Source: a virus | IMG/VR virus record: IMGVR_UViG_3300032222_000151 | Location: 1-64,000 of that record | Strand: one strand, 5' to 3' | Length of the DNA stretch: 64,000 nucleotides | In this document: piece by piece, positions 1 to 6,397 of the stretch | Position numbering within the stretch: the first letter of the stretch is position 1 | Layout: each line of letters opens with the position of its first letter | The notes under the pieces: generated by a model | Told to the model about the DNA's origin: nothing | The model's database searches: none | Seen by the model: the letters and a program-made list of their open reading frames with translations, nothing else | Program-made: the position numbers and the translations under genes

Positions 1-1
1 A

Positions 2-970
2 TTTCGTGAACCTGCTTGGCATGGATTGGGTACCGTATTTACAGAAGAAAAAACAACAAGCGAAATGCTTGCTGCTGCCAATCTAAATAATTGGAATGTT
101 CGTCTGGAAGATTTGGAAACCCCTACACATCTCACAAGCGACAAGGCGTACCAGTATGTCTTGCGTACTAACCCTACTGATAACTCTCAGACCGACATTC
201 TTGGTGTCGTTGGTGAGCGTTACCATGTAATGCAGAATGAAGATTTATTCTCATTCGGTGATAACATTCTCGATGGCGGAGGTCGTTGGGAAACTGCTGG
301 CTCAATCAAGGGTGGTCGTGTCGTATTCGGTGCGTTAGCACTAGAGCGTGAAACTGTCCTAGACCCTAATGGTGTTGCAGATAAGGTAAAAACTTATTTG
401 CTTATCAACACATCACATGACGGCTCAATCGCTATTCAAGCAAGCATTACACCTGTTCGTGTTGTGTGCGCTAACACTCTTAACCTTGCACTAAACACAA
501 CTAAGAAAAAGAATGGTGTCAAGCAATCTTTCAAGATTCGCCACACTCAGACCGCTTCTGGTAAGGTTGCCGTTGCTCGTGAGACTCTTGGCATGGCTCA
601 TAAGTACATGGATTCATTTGACCTCATGGCTAAGGCTATGATTGAGAAGGAAGTTTCTGCTAAGATGTTTAACGACATCATTCTTGCTGCATACCCAAAG
701 CCTGAAAAGGATTCTAAGGGTGCTTTCAAGAAATGGGAAAACAAGGTTGATGTTATCAATGACATCTACACAGGCGAGTTTAACGGAATGATTGCTGGTA
801 ATGCGTGGGGTGCTTTCAATGCACTAACTGAGCGCCTTGATTGGTATCGTTCTGCTCGTGGTGGTTCTAACGAATCTATCCTTGCTTCTGCAAGTGGTTT
901 TGACCCTGCTATCAATGCAGAAAAAAATCGTTTGCTAAAAATTGTACAGAATACTGTGCAACTGGTATAA
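2..970 (+). CDS. DUF932 / TIGR03299-type phage-plasmid protein, 5' end outside window
   Basis: The reading frame is open from the first bases of the window, so the true start lies upstream. The first visible residues read FREPAWHGLGTVF, the conserved N-terminal signature (PAWHGLG) of the phage/plasmid-like protein family TIGR03299/DUF932. A TTG at 26 is only an internal codon. About 322 codons are visible and the protein ends in NTVQLV. Family members occur next to phage and plasmid replication or recombination genes. Their biochemical role is not established, so none is assigned. Confidence 0.85.
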   Translation, partial: FREPAWHGLGTVFTEEKTTSEMLAAANLNNWNVRLEDLETPTHLTSDKAYQYVLRTNPTDNSQTDILGVVGERYHVMQNEDLFSFGDNILDGGGRWETAGSIKGGRVVFGALALERETVLDPNGVADKVKTYLLINTSHDGSIAIQASITPVRVVCANTLNLALNTTKKKNGVKQSFKIRHTQTASGKVAVARETLGMAHKYMDSFDLMAKAMIEKEVSAKMFNDIILAAYPKPEKDSKGAFKKWENKVDVINDIYTGEFNGMIAGNAWGAFNALTERLDWYRSARGGSNESILASASGFDPAINAEKNRLLKIVQNTVQLV

Positions 971-1008
971 TTAAATAATCCTGAGCATGATGTAAAACTG
1001 CTCCGCAA

Positions 1009-1082
1009 GGTTCCATAGATCAATTGGTTAGATCGCTACCCTGTCACGGTAGAGGCTACGGGTTCAAGTCCCGTTGGAATCG
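1009..1082 (+). tRNA. tRNA-Asp (GTC)
   Basis: A full cloverleaf can be drawn. The acceptor stem GGTTCCA pairs with TGGAATC, the anticodon stem CTACC/GGTAG carries loop CTGTCAC (anticodon GTC), and the T-arm loop is TTCAAGT. The discriminator base is G, typical for tRNA-Asp. CCA is not encoded in full. It sits 38 bp after the DUF932 gene and may be co-transcribed with it. Confidence 0.93.
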
Positions 1083-1136
1083 CAAAAAGTGCACGTGGGA
1101 CAAAAGGTACAAATCGGACATAAAAATGTCATTATA

Positions 1137-1197
1137 AAAAATCTTTACGAAGATTAATAAAAATCCCCAGAAATATCAAACCTAAAAATCTTTACGA
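1137..1197 (+). repeat. Two direct copies of a 14-mer with palindrome, operator-like
   Basis: The 14-mer AAAAATCTTTACGA occurs at 1137-1150 and again at 1184-1197, 47 bp apart. The first copy is part of a 6-bp inverted repeat, AATCTT-tacg-AAGATT (1140-1155). The second copy ends five bases before the -35 box of the consensus promoter at 1203. Placement and symmetry suggest a regulator binding site. This is inference; no cognate regulator is identified. Confidence 0.45.
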
Positions 1198-1202
1198 TAG
1201 AG

Positions 1203-1231
1203 TTGACATTTCCCCAGTCCTAGCCTATAAT
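1203..1231 (+). promoter_or_regulatory. Consensus sigma70-type promoter, leaderless start
   Basis: TTGACA at 1203-1208 and TATAAT at 1226-1231 are separated by exactly 17 bp, a full match to the consensus. Six bases follow before the ATG at 1238, so the predicted transcription start coincides with the start codon. Confidence 0.85.
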
Positions 1232-1237
1232 TAGTAT

Positions 1238-1402
1238 ATGACCCAAACAATGAGAACAATAGACGAACTAGTCAATGAGATGTACATGGACAATGAGGCA
1301 CATCTCGAATACATGGAAAATATGAACGGTGGGGATTGTGATTGTAACATCCACACTACCTTAAATACAATAGTCAAATACTGGTGGGATGAGGAGAACT
1401 AA
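1238..1402 (+). CDS. Small acidic hypothetical protein (54 aa)
   Basis: Not recognised. It is a short Met-rich, acidic, probably helical protein (MTQTMRTIDELV...) with a CDC motif followed by a His (residues about 34-39) and a C-terminal YWWDEEN. The ATG is placed by the perfect promoter six bases upstream. It opens a run of overlapping genes, and its stop overlaps the next start (TAATG). Confidence 0.65.
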   Translation: MTQTMRTIDELVNEMYMDNEAHLEYMENMNGGDCDCNIHTTLNTIVKYWWDEEN

Positions 1403-1560
1403 TGTTAGGCTATGCTACTACTGATTTAGATGAGATGGTTAGTGCTATTCAGTCTGCTCTAACTACCGTGAATTCTGATGACGACCCTTGGCTATATAAT
1501 AATCTTTGGAAGGCTCAGGAGTTTCTCCAGGGCTTATGGGCAGAAGGGTACTTTGACTAA
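1402..1560 (+). CDS. Small hypothetical protein (52 aa)
   Basis: Not recognised. It starts inside the previous stop codon (TAATG) and ends in the same way at the next gene, so it fits a translationally coupled chain. GAGGAG at 1391-1396 serves as ribosome binding site. The protein is acidic with a Trp/Leu-rich C-terminal half (LWKAQEFLQGLWAEGYFD). Confidence 0.65.
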   Translation: MLGYATTDLDEMVSAIQSALTTVNSDDDPWLYNNLWKAQEFLQGLWAEGYFD

Positions 1561-1775
1561 TGTGGACTAAGTATAACTATCTCTGTACTGACTGTGATGC
1601 AATGATTGAGATTACTACTCAGGCTTATCCTGTTATTGATCCCGCTTGTACTTGCCGTGCCTCATCTCACATAATTTTCCTGGGGGTTGAAGATGGATAT
1701 GACCCTGATGAACCTGTGACTAGTATCACATACACAGAAGTTGTAAAAATCAACACGAACCCGTATAATTTATAG
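1560..1775 (+). CDS. Small protein with Cys pairs, possible zinc ribbon (71 aa)
   Basis: The protein has a CTDC pair near residue 9 and a CTC pair near residue 30, a pattern consistent with a metal-binding ribbon. No family is recognised. It is coupled to the gene before it by a TAATG overlap. Its last codons overlap the -10 box of the next transcription unit (TATAAT at 1764-1769). Confidence 0.65.
   Translation: MWTKYNYLCTDCDAMIEITTQAYPVIDPACTCRASSHIIFLGVEDGYDPDEPVTSITYTEVVKINTNPYNL
1741..1769 (+). promoter_or_regulatory. Promoter inside the 3' end of the preceding gene
   Basis: TTGTAA (1741-1746) and TATAAT (1764-1769) are 17 bp apart. The next ATG is seven bases after the -10 box, again predicting a leaderless or nearly leaderless message. 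Confidence 0.6.
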
Positions 1776-1776
1776 T

Positions 1777-1944
1777 ATGGACCTAAATACACTTAAAGAA
1801 TATATAAACATACATAAGATATCCCTTGAACAGGATTTAGCCTATGTAGCACAGCATGAGGATAACTCTGACATCATGTGCTCATATCTTGAAGGCTCTA
1901 TTGATGTCTGTACTGACCTATTGGAGTATATCAATGAGCAGTGA
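1777..1944 (+). CDS. Small hypothetical protein (55 aa)
   Basis: Not recognised. It is an acidic, probably helical protein starting MDLNTLKEYINIHK. It has no ribosome binding site, and its start is defined by the -10 box seven bases upstream. It overlaps the next gene by 11 bases. Confidence 0.6.
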   Translation: MDLNTLKEYINIHKISLEQDLAYVAQHEDNSDIMCSYLEGSIDVCTDLLEYINEQ

Positions 1945-2233
1945 GTATCCTTTTATACCGCCACATTTGGAAAAGGGTCTAGAGGACCTGTCCATACCAC
2001 TAATAGATTTAATACATGGTCATCTTAAGGTAGCCATGCTTGACGCAGAGCAAGCGCTATCAGAGGCTAAAGAAATTGAAGAAGCCAATGACTACTCAGA
2101 CGCTATGGAATCTATGGAGCGCACCTATGCAGAGGGCTACCTAGAGGCCTTGACAGAACTGTACTGCTTGACCTATAATTTATCTATAGACCGCAAACAG
2201 ATTGAGGAGAACCATGCCAAACTGGGTGTATAA
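1934..2233 (+). CDS. Acidic helical hypothetical protein (99 aa)
   Basis: Not recognised. The ATG at 1934 (MSSEYPFIPPHLEKG) overlaps the end of the previous gene and follows TTGGAG. The open frame extends upstream, but that part lies over the neighbouring gene in another frame. The sequence is rich in Glu, Ala and Leu and is predicted to be mostly helical. The C-terminus overlaps the next gene by 20 bases. Confidence 0.65.
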   Translation: MSSEYPFIPPHLEKGLEDLSIPLIDLIHGHLKVAMLDAEQALSEAKEIEEANDYSDAMESMERTYAEGYLEALTELYCLTYNLSIDRKQIEENHAKLGV

Positions 2234-2846
2234 CTCGTTAGCCGTACAAGGCAATGCTGAACAAATCAAGAACCTAAAGACCCAACTTAATCAACCATTT
2301 TCTGTTACACATGACAGTTGGAACATTGAGACTGGTCAAATGGAAAAGAAGCCCACTACATACAACAACCCTGTCTTTGCTTTTTGGAACATCACTAAGC
2401 CTACTGATTTAGATACATACTTTGGGGAGCAACCTAAGTATGACCCTAACAAACCTATCGCTTTTGATTCAGACCACTGGTACGATTGGAATGTCCGTAA
2501 CTGGGGTACTAAGTGGGATGTAGCAAACCAAGACGGAGACTCTCCATACAATGACACATCCTTAGATGATGATGAAGAAACCTCAGTCATTTATAGTTTT
2601 AATACTGCTTGGTCAATGCCTACCCCTGCTATCAAGAATTTATCATCTCAATACCCCGAACTAATCTTTAACCTGTTTTATGAGGAAGAGACTGGCTGGG
2701 GTGGCGAGGTTGAGATAATGAATGGCAGTATTATTAGAGAAGCAGACTATGAGTCTAAGTGCCCTGAGTGTGACTCTATGGACTGCCTATCCTATGATGA
2801 TGAAAAGGGTGTTGAGGTTTGCTCTCAGTGTGACTACGAGAGTTAA
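2214..2846 (+). CDS. Api92/DUF1281-like protein with C-terminal zinc ribbon (210 aa)
   Basis: The N-terminus MPNWVYNSLAVQGN resembles the Api92-like/DUF1281 family, whose members usually begin MPNW and occur in phages and plasmids. The C-terminal 35 residues contain CPECDSMDC and CSQC, a four-cysteine ribbon. The start at 2214 was chosen over the longer frame because GAGGAG (2206-2211 region) precedes it and the family begins at MPNW. Function is unknown. The family call is moderate. Confidence 0.75.
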   Translation: MPNWVYNSLAVQGNAEQIKNLKTQLNQPFSVTHDSWNIETGQMEKKPTTYNNPVFAFWNITKPTDLDTYFGEQPKYDPNKPIAFDSDHWYDWNVRNWGTKWDVANQDGDSPYNDTSLDDDEETSVIYSFNTAWSMPTPAIKNLSSQYPELIFNLFYEEETGWGGEVEIMNGSIIREADYESKCPECDSMDCLSYDDEKGVEVCSQCDYES

Positions 2847-2849
2847 GAC

Positions 2850-2878
2850 TTGACAACCTGCCCCAAAAATGAGATAAT
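2850..2878 (+). promoter_or_regulatory. Promoter upstream of the 2910 operon
   Basis: TTGACA (2850-2855), a 17-bp spacer and GATAAT (2873-2878). The first gene starts at 2910 behind AAGGAG, so this message has a leader of about 25 nt, unlike the leaderless units elsewhere in the window. Confidence 0.7.
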
Positions 2879-2909
2879 TGTAATACAGACCTAGACCCAA
2901 GGAGATAAA

Positions 2910-3236
2910 ATGCAAGGAATAGTAATTGAAGGCTTAGAATTAGTAGGCACATTTGGAGTAGACTCAGGACAGGCTATGGTTGGCGACCCATGCTATCTTG
3001 ACCAATGGAAAACAAATGTAGGCGAGGATTGGAACCTAGAAGGCAAGGTGGGAGAATACTCCTATCAAGGCGCTAGTGCTACCACAATTGATGATGTTGC
3101 TGGCACACTAGGCGGAGGACTTGCCGTAGTGTTTAGCACAGGCTATGGCGATGGTGCCTATCCTGTTTATGCTCAGTTCAATGAGGACGGACGAGTAGCA
3201 AAGATCGTTATCGATTTCATGGGAGATGACGAATAA
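2910..3236 (+). CDS. Conserved phage protein with GDPCYL motif (108 aa)
   Basis: The protein carries VDSGQAMVGDPCYL near residues 17-30 and a Gly-rich FSTGYGDGAYPVYAQF near residues 75-90. I associate this pair of motifs with small phage and actinobacterial proteins of the DUF4241 type. That assignment is tentative and the function is unknown. AAGGAG lies 6 bases before the ATG. It ends in a TAATG overlap with the next gene. Confidence 0.65.
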   Translation: MQGIVIEGLELVGTFGVDSGQAMVGDPCYLDQWKTNVGEDWNLEGKVGEYSYQGASATTIDDVAGTLGGGLAVVFSTGYGDGAYPVYAQFNEDGRVAKIVIDFMGDDE

Positions 3237-3382
3237 TGGCAGAATTTAAAGTAGAGGTCATCTTTGAGCCCACTGGTGACTACATGACATTTAGATATGA
3301 AGCAGAGGCAGAAGATGAAGAAGCGCTGCTCAATGAAGTACTAAGTCAACTATCAATCGTATCTTTTAAGGAGCAAGAATAA
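3236..3382 (+). CDS. Small acidic hypothetical protein (48 aa)
   Basis: Not recognised. MAEFKVEVIFEPTGDYM begins inside the previous stop codon, and the gene ends in a second TAATG overlap. The alternating N-terminal strand followed by an acidic helix suggests a small alpha/beta fold. The coupling on both sides supports it as a real gene. Confidence 0.6.
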   Translation: MAEFKVEVIFEPTGDYMTFRYEAEAEDEEALLNEVLSQLSIVSFKEQE

Positions 3383-3747
3383 TGGGAGCACGGATTAACT
3401 TTGTATTTAAGGATGTTGAAGATGAGGCACATGTAGTCCTCTATAGCCACTGGGGTGAGACCGAATGGCAGCGGGACCTAGCAATGGCCATAAACCATGC
3501 TAAGCCTAGATGGAGCGATGTTGCCTATTTCACCCGCATGGTGATTAGTTATCTTACTCAGGATGATGTCCTTGGTGAGTTAGGGTTTGGTATTTATGCT
3601 ATTACTGGTACCAACTTTGAATTAGGCGAGACCACTGTGGTCATCGATATTGAAAAAGAAACTATCTATGAGGCAGGCAAGGACCTACAGGTCGACTGGC
3701 AGTTATTTATTAATGCATACCTACCAAGTTTAGTTGAGACAGTCTAG
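3382..3747 (+). CDS. Conserved phage hypothetical protein (121 aa)
   Basis: The protein starts MGARINFVFKD and contains VVLYSHWGE (about residues 19-27), a pattern I recognise from actinophage hypothetical proteins without known function. A ribosome binding site AAGGAG (3369-3374) precedes the ATG. It is the last gene before a factor-independent terminator at 3788. Confidence 0.7.
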   Translation: MGARINFVFKDVEDEAHVVLYSHWGETEWQRDLAMAINHAKPRWSDVAYFTRMVISYLTQDDVLGELGFGIYAITGTNFELGETTVVIDIEKETIYEAGKDLQVDWQLFINAYLPSLVETV

Positions 3748-3787
3748 GTATTGGGTCACCTAGATTAATAGGGTGGAAGGGGCAGGC

Positions 3788-3815
3788 GTGGGGCTTGCTC
3801 TTTCCCCCACTTTTT
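3788..3815 (+). terminator. Rho-independent terminator
   Basis: GTGGGG pairs with CCCCAC across a short loop and is followed by TTTTT. It closes the 2910-3747 operon. A weak promoter (TTGCTC 3795-3800, 17 bp, TACAAT 3818-3823) overlaps it and could start the next unit. Confidence 0.7.
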
Positions 3816-3840
3816 GATACAATAGATACAAGGGAGAACT

Positions 3841-4044
3841 ATGCGTATAAGCAAACGAAAAACTGATGAAGAAAGAGTTGCTGACAAACTTGGCAACATG
3901 GTTTCTGACCTCAGAGTTGATTTGGAATTGGTGGGGGAATACTTAGCAAACTCTCAACCTTTTGTCGTGTATAATCGCTTACAAGTAATTGCTGAGTCAG
4001 CCAAAGAAACTAAGGAAGGGACAAACTATGCCAACAAGTTTTGA
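3841..4044 (+). CDS. Basic/helical hypothetical protein (67 aa)
   Basis: Not recognised. It has a charged N-terminus (MRISKRKTDEER) followed by a long predicted amphipathic helix. AAGGGAG eight bases upstream supports the ATG. The -10 box TACAAT at 3818 would give a short leader. It overlaps the next gene by 17 bases. Confidence 0.65.
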   Translation: MRISKRKTDEERVADKLGNMVSDLRVDLELVGEYLANSQPFVVYNRLQVIAESAKETKEGTNYANKF

Positions 4045-4282
4045 TAACAAAGCATTGATCCTGGGACAACTATGGATTAACTATAAAGCCGAAGATGAGT
4101 GGATTGATTTCTTTATCTATAACGATTTAGGTTTGCCGCTTGCCTTTGCATATGCTGAGGGTATTGTAAATCATACTACAACTCTTGAGCAGTATATCAA
4201 TGAGACCTGGGATCTATTCCTTGAAGGTTTGGATGCTGTTGATGAAGGGTTTGAAAGTATTGAGGATCTCCTAGACGACTAG
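4028..4282 (+). CDS. Acidic hypothetical protein (84 aa)
   Basis: The start MPTSFDNKALILG follows AAGGAAGGGAC, which is inside the preceding gene. The longer frame upstream is not needed. The protein ends in a strongly acidic tail (ESIEDLLDD). It resembles small proteins from actinophages that begin PTSFDN and continue through an LWxxY segment; no function is known. Confidence 0.65.
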   Translation: MPTSFDNKALILGQLWINYKAEDEWIDFFIYNDLGLPLAFAYAEGIVNHTTTLEQYINETWDLFLEGLDAVDEGFESIEDLLDD

Positions 4283-4462
4283 CCTGGGCCCGAAAGGGCA
4301 CGTGCCATACTTTTATCAAATTGTCAAACCATAAAATCTTCAAACCAAGACATTACGAACCTCCAAAACCTTCCCCCTCCAGAAGATTACGATCCAAACC
4401 TTATATCCCCAAACCTTATACCATAGATATAAAGGTTTGTCAAACCATGTTATAATGATTAT
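4283..4462. other. Non-coding spacer rich in CAAACC and ATTACGA words
   Basis: No gene is seen. A small GCCC-GAAA-GGGC hairpin lies at 4288-4299. The remainder is built from repeated short words: CAAACC several times, ATTACGAAC at 4352-4360, ATTACGAT at 4386-4393. It ends in the -10 box of the next gene (TATAAT 4451-4456). A 20-base block around 4341-4362 is almost repeated at 5066-5086 beside the DnaA boxes. Confidence 0.5.
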
Positions 4463-4693
4463 ATGCCAAGAGATCACTTTGCTCAACTATCTAGACAAAC
4501 CTCACATAGACATGACCAACCTCATGATATAGTAACCTTTAATAAAGATATAAGTACTATATGTGGTATGTTGTATTCTATAGTTACTCTTAAGGCTTTC
4601 TTTCCTAAGTCCCCCGCCCCAGAAATGACTAACAATCCTGTTAAGGACGCTGCAAGCGGGGACTCAAAGTATACCCAATTACCCCTATGGTAA
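4463..4693 (+). CDS. Hypothetical protein, leaderless start (76 aa)
   Basis: Not recognised. The ATG lies six bases after TATAAT (4451-4456) with no ribosome binding site, matching the leaderless pattern of this genome. The -35 region is poor. The protein has a His/Asp-rich N-terminus and one short hydrophobic stretch near residues 33-46. An opposite-strand frame covers most of it, but it lacks a start signal. Reality is moderately likely. Confidence 0.45.
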   Translation: MPRDHFAQLSRQTSHRHDQPHDIVTFNKDISTICGMLYSIVTLKAFFPKSPAPEMTNNPVKDAASGDSKYTQLPLW

Positions 4694-4769
4694 ATAACAA
4701 ACCATTTATCCTGGTTTTCTAAATATTTCATATAAGTTTATTTAAATAACATTACGATTATCGACAATT

Positions 4770-4795
4770 TCTCCCTGGTTTTGGGAGATTTTTTT
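4770..4795 (+). terminator. Rho-independent terminator
   Basis: TCTCCC and GGGAGA form a 6-bp stem around TGGTTTT, followed by seven T. It closes the 4463 unit and insulates the origin-like region downstream. Confidence 0.75.
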
Positions 4796-4808
4796 GCATG
4801 AAATGGGC

Positions 4809-4837
4809 TTGACAAACCATACAAGATAGGCTATAAT
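4809..4837 (+). promoter_or_regulatory. Perfect promoter with no gene downstream (origin region, P1)
   Basis: TTGACA (4809-4814), 17 bp and TATAAT (4832-4837) form a full consensus promoter. The only ATG near the predicted start (4847) opens a five-codon frame ending at 4864, so the transcript appears non-coding. It points toward the DnaA boxes. Confidence 0.8.
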
Positions 4838-4860
4838 GCCCAAACCATGCATATGAAGGT

Positions 4861-4889
4861 TTGACAGATATGAAGGTTTGTGATACAAT
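4861..4889 (+). promoter_or_regulatory. Second tandem promoter (origin region, P2)
   Basis: TTGACA (4861-4866), 17 bp and TACAAT (4884-4889), 52 bp downstream of P1 and in the same direction. No ATG occurs between its predicted start and the DnaA boxes. Inverted CAAACC/GGTTTG words flank it. Confidence 0.75.
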
Positions 4890-4895
4890 CTGCGC

Positions 4896-5123
4896 TATCT
4901 GAATTTGGGGATATAAAGGTTTGAGGTTTGGTATTACGAACGCCCCTTATAAAAGCGCTCCCTACTCCACTATCCTCCACTTCACTCCACTTCTAAAGTG
5001 TCTAATAATATTATCAGTAAGATTAATCTGTGGATAAACCTGTGGATAACTCTATCAAAACCTCACAAACCAGACATTACGAACCTAACAATATATCTCC
5101 CAAACCTAACAACCTGTGGATAA
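4896..5123 (+). other. Candidate replication origin with three DnaA boxes
   Basis: TGTGGATAA, the complement of the DnaA box TTATCCACA, occurs at 5029-5037, 5041-5049 and 5115-5123, all in the same orientation. They sit in a 430-bp stretch without a convincing gene, next to an AT-rich segment (4700-4770 and around 5000), pyrimidine-rich CCACT repeats (4970-4995) and two promoters reading in. These are standard parts of an origin. Function is inferred. The third box touches the end of the methyltransferase gene on the other strand. Confidence 0.6.
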
Positions 5124-5657
5124 CTAAACCACTCTAGGGTCAATCCACCAATCCTCAAATGGATATAGTGGGGAGTTGCATGTAACATTTTCTCTAACTA
5201 ACTCATATCCCAAACCAGATAATAACTCTTTCTGCCTATTCTTGATATCAAGGTTTGACGCACAGTAGTATAAATCATGTTCAAATGTGATAACAGAAAA
5301 CCTGTATTTTTCCAGGGGTAAAGCAAGTAATGCCTTAAGTGAGTTCTCTGCTGGCTCGATGTCTACTTGAAGGTAATCTATCTGCTTAGGCATATCGAGC
5401 ATATAGAACAAGGTCTCATAGTCAAATGTTGTGGCATCTGCCGTATAGCACTTATTAAACCTATTGGCGTTAAACTCATTGGCCCTATCAGGATCTATCT
5501 CAAATGAGACTCCTGTCCAACCATACTCCTTCTCTAGCATATATGTATTACTTATGTCTTTAGAGTGGTATGCTCCTATTTCTACATATACCCCGCTATT
5601 TTTGCCTTTAAGGGTATCTATTACGAACTGATCTTGACCTGCTTGACTGTATCCCAT
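5124..5657 (-). CDS. FkbM-like SAM-dependent methyltransferase (177 aa)
   Basis: The N-terminus SQAGQDQFVIDTL, then GVYVEIGAYHS (SAM-binding motif I), SNTYMLEKEYGWTGVSFEID and a later YLQVDIEPAENS match the FkbM methyltransferase family, which O-methylates sugars or small molecules. It resembles the gene at 42752-43336 along its whole length, including the shared LPLEKYRFSVITFEHD and EDWW.DP blocks. The start follows TATACT by six bases (leaderless). It is isolated on the - strand between the origin and a divergent small gene. Confidence 0.8.
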   Translation of the reverse strand: MGYSQAGQDQFVIDTLKGKNSGVYVEIGAYHSKDISNTYMLEKEYGWTGVSFEIDPDRANEFNANRFNKCYTADATTFDYETLFYMLDMPKQIDYLQVDIEPAENSLKALLALPLEKYRFSVITFEHDLYYCASNLDIKNRQKELLSGLGYELVRENVTCNSPLYPFEDWWIDPRVV

Positions 5658-5686
5658 ATACTAAGTATACCTGATATACTTAAACC

Positions 5687-5818
5687 ATGGAGCCTTTAGG
5701 ATATACACAATCTATGTTAAATGTACTATGCTTTGACTGTGGCGCTATGTATCAAGTGCCCTATGGGACATCTACCCCTACTATGGTTTGTCCTAAATGT
5801 ATTACGAACCCTTCTTGA
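5687..5818 (+). CDS. Small zinc-ribbon protein, leaderless (43 aa)
   Basis: The ATG lies six bases after TATACT (5675-5680). The product has CFDC and CPKC pairs about 18 residues apart, a minimal four-cysteine ribbon, probably nucleic-acid or protein binding. Its stop codon is part of the TTGACA box of the next promoter. Divergent from the methyltransferase, with only five bases between the two -10 boxes. Confidence 0.6.
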   Translation: MEPLGYTQSMLNVLCFDCGAMYQVPYGTSTPTMVCPKCITNPS

Positions 5819-5843
5819 CATTCCCCGCCAAACCTGAGATAAT
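5815..5843 (+). promoter_or_regulatory. Promoter for HNH gene, overlaps previous stop codon
   Basis: TTGACA (5815-5820), 17 bp, GATAAT (5838-5843), then six bases to ATG 5850. The TGA inside TTGACA ends the upstream gene, so stop codon and -35 box share bases. Confidence 0.75.
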
Positions 5844-5849
5844 GGTTTG

Positions 5850-6296
5850 ATGTATGCTAACTGTGGAACCTATGCTGGCTATCGTAAACATCATAATCAC
5901 AAGACTAAACCATGCCTTGAGTGTTTATCTGCAGCAAGTCTATACAACAGGTTGAGATATCAGAAAAACAATCGTGCTCATATAACAGCCAAGTATCGTG
6001 CTTCAAACCTTGATAAGGTAAGAGAGCGAGAGCGATCCAAGAATAGAAGACGCAGAGCAAACATTACGAACCCTTATAATGAATCCCAGGTCATCGCCTC
6101 TTATGGTGATATATGCTACTTATGTGGATTAGGCATTGATCTTCTGGCTCCCCGAAAATGTGGGATAGATGGTTGGGAGAATGGTTTGCACATAGACCAT
6201 GTTTTGCCTATATCTAAAGGTGGGGCTGATGCTTTAGAAAATGTTAGGCCTACGCATGGTTTGTGCAATCTAAAGAAATACGCAAATGTAGGATAG
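5850..6296 (+). CDS. HNH endonuclease (148 aa)
   Basis: The C-terminal half has CYLCG, then HIDHVLPISKGG (the His-rich beta hairpin of HNH nucleases), an Asn near NVRPTHG and CNLKK, i.e. the full zinc-plus-HNH arrangement. The N-terminus has a separate metal-like pattern (CGTYAGYRKHHNH...CLEC) typical of phage proteins with a GTxxGYxxH motif. Likely a free-standing phage HNH nuclease that nicks or cuts DNA. The start follows the -10 box by six bases; a TTG three bases earlier was rejected. Confidence 0.85.
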   Translation: MYANCGTYAGYRKHHNHKTKPCLECLSAASLYNRLRYQKNNRAHITAKYRASNLDKVRERERSKNRRRRANITNPYNESQVIASYGDICYLCGLGIDLLAPRKCGIDGWENGLHIDHVLPISKGGADALENVRPTHGLCNLKKYANVG

Positions 6297-6397
6297 TAAC
6301 CACTAGTGCCCGCTTAGGGCATAGGAAGGTTTGTTAACTCTATTTTGCGCCGAACTTTAAAACAAAGAACATAACTGATGTATGATACAATAAAATT

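Larger units (their letters stand above)
4352..6071 (+). repeat. Family of six exact ATTACGAAC copies, all in one orientation
   Basis: Exact copies lie at 4352-4360, 4933-4941, 5076-5084, 5620-5628, 5801-5809 and 6063-6071. All read on the + strand whether they fall between genes, inside a + gene or inside the - strand gene. Near copies (ATTACGAT at 4386 and 4751; ATTACGAA at about 12070 and 13370) extend the family. The meaning is unknown; it surrounds the origin-like region. Confidence 0.6.
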
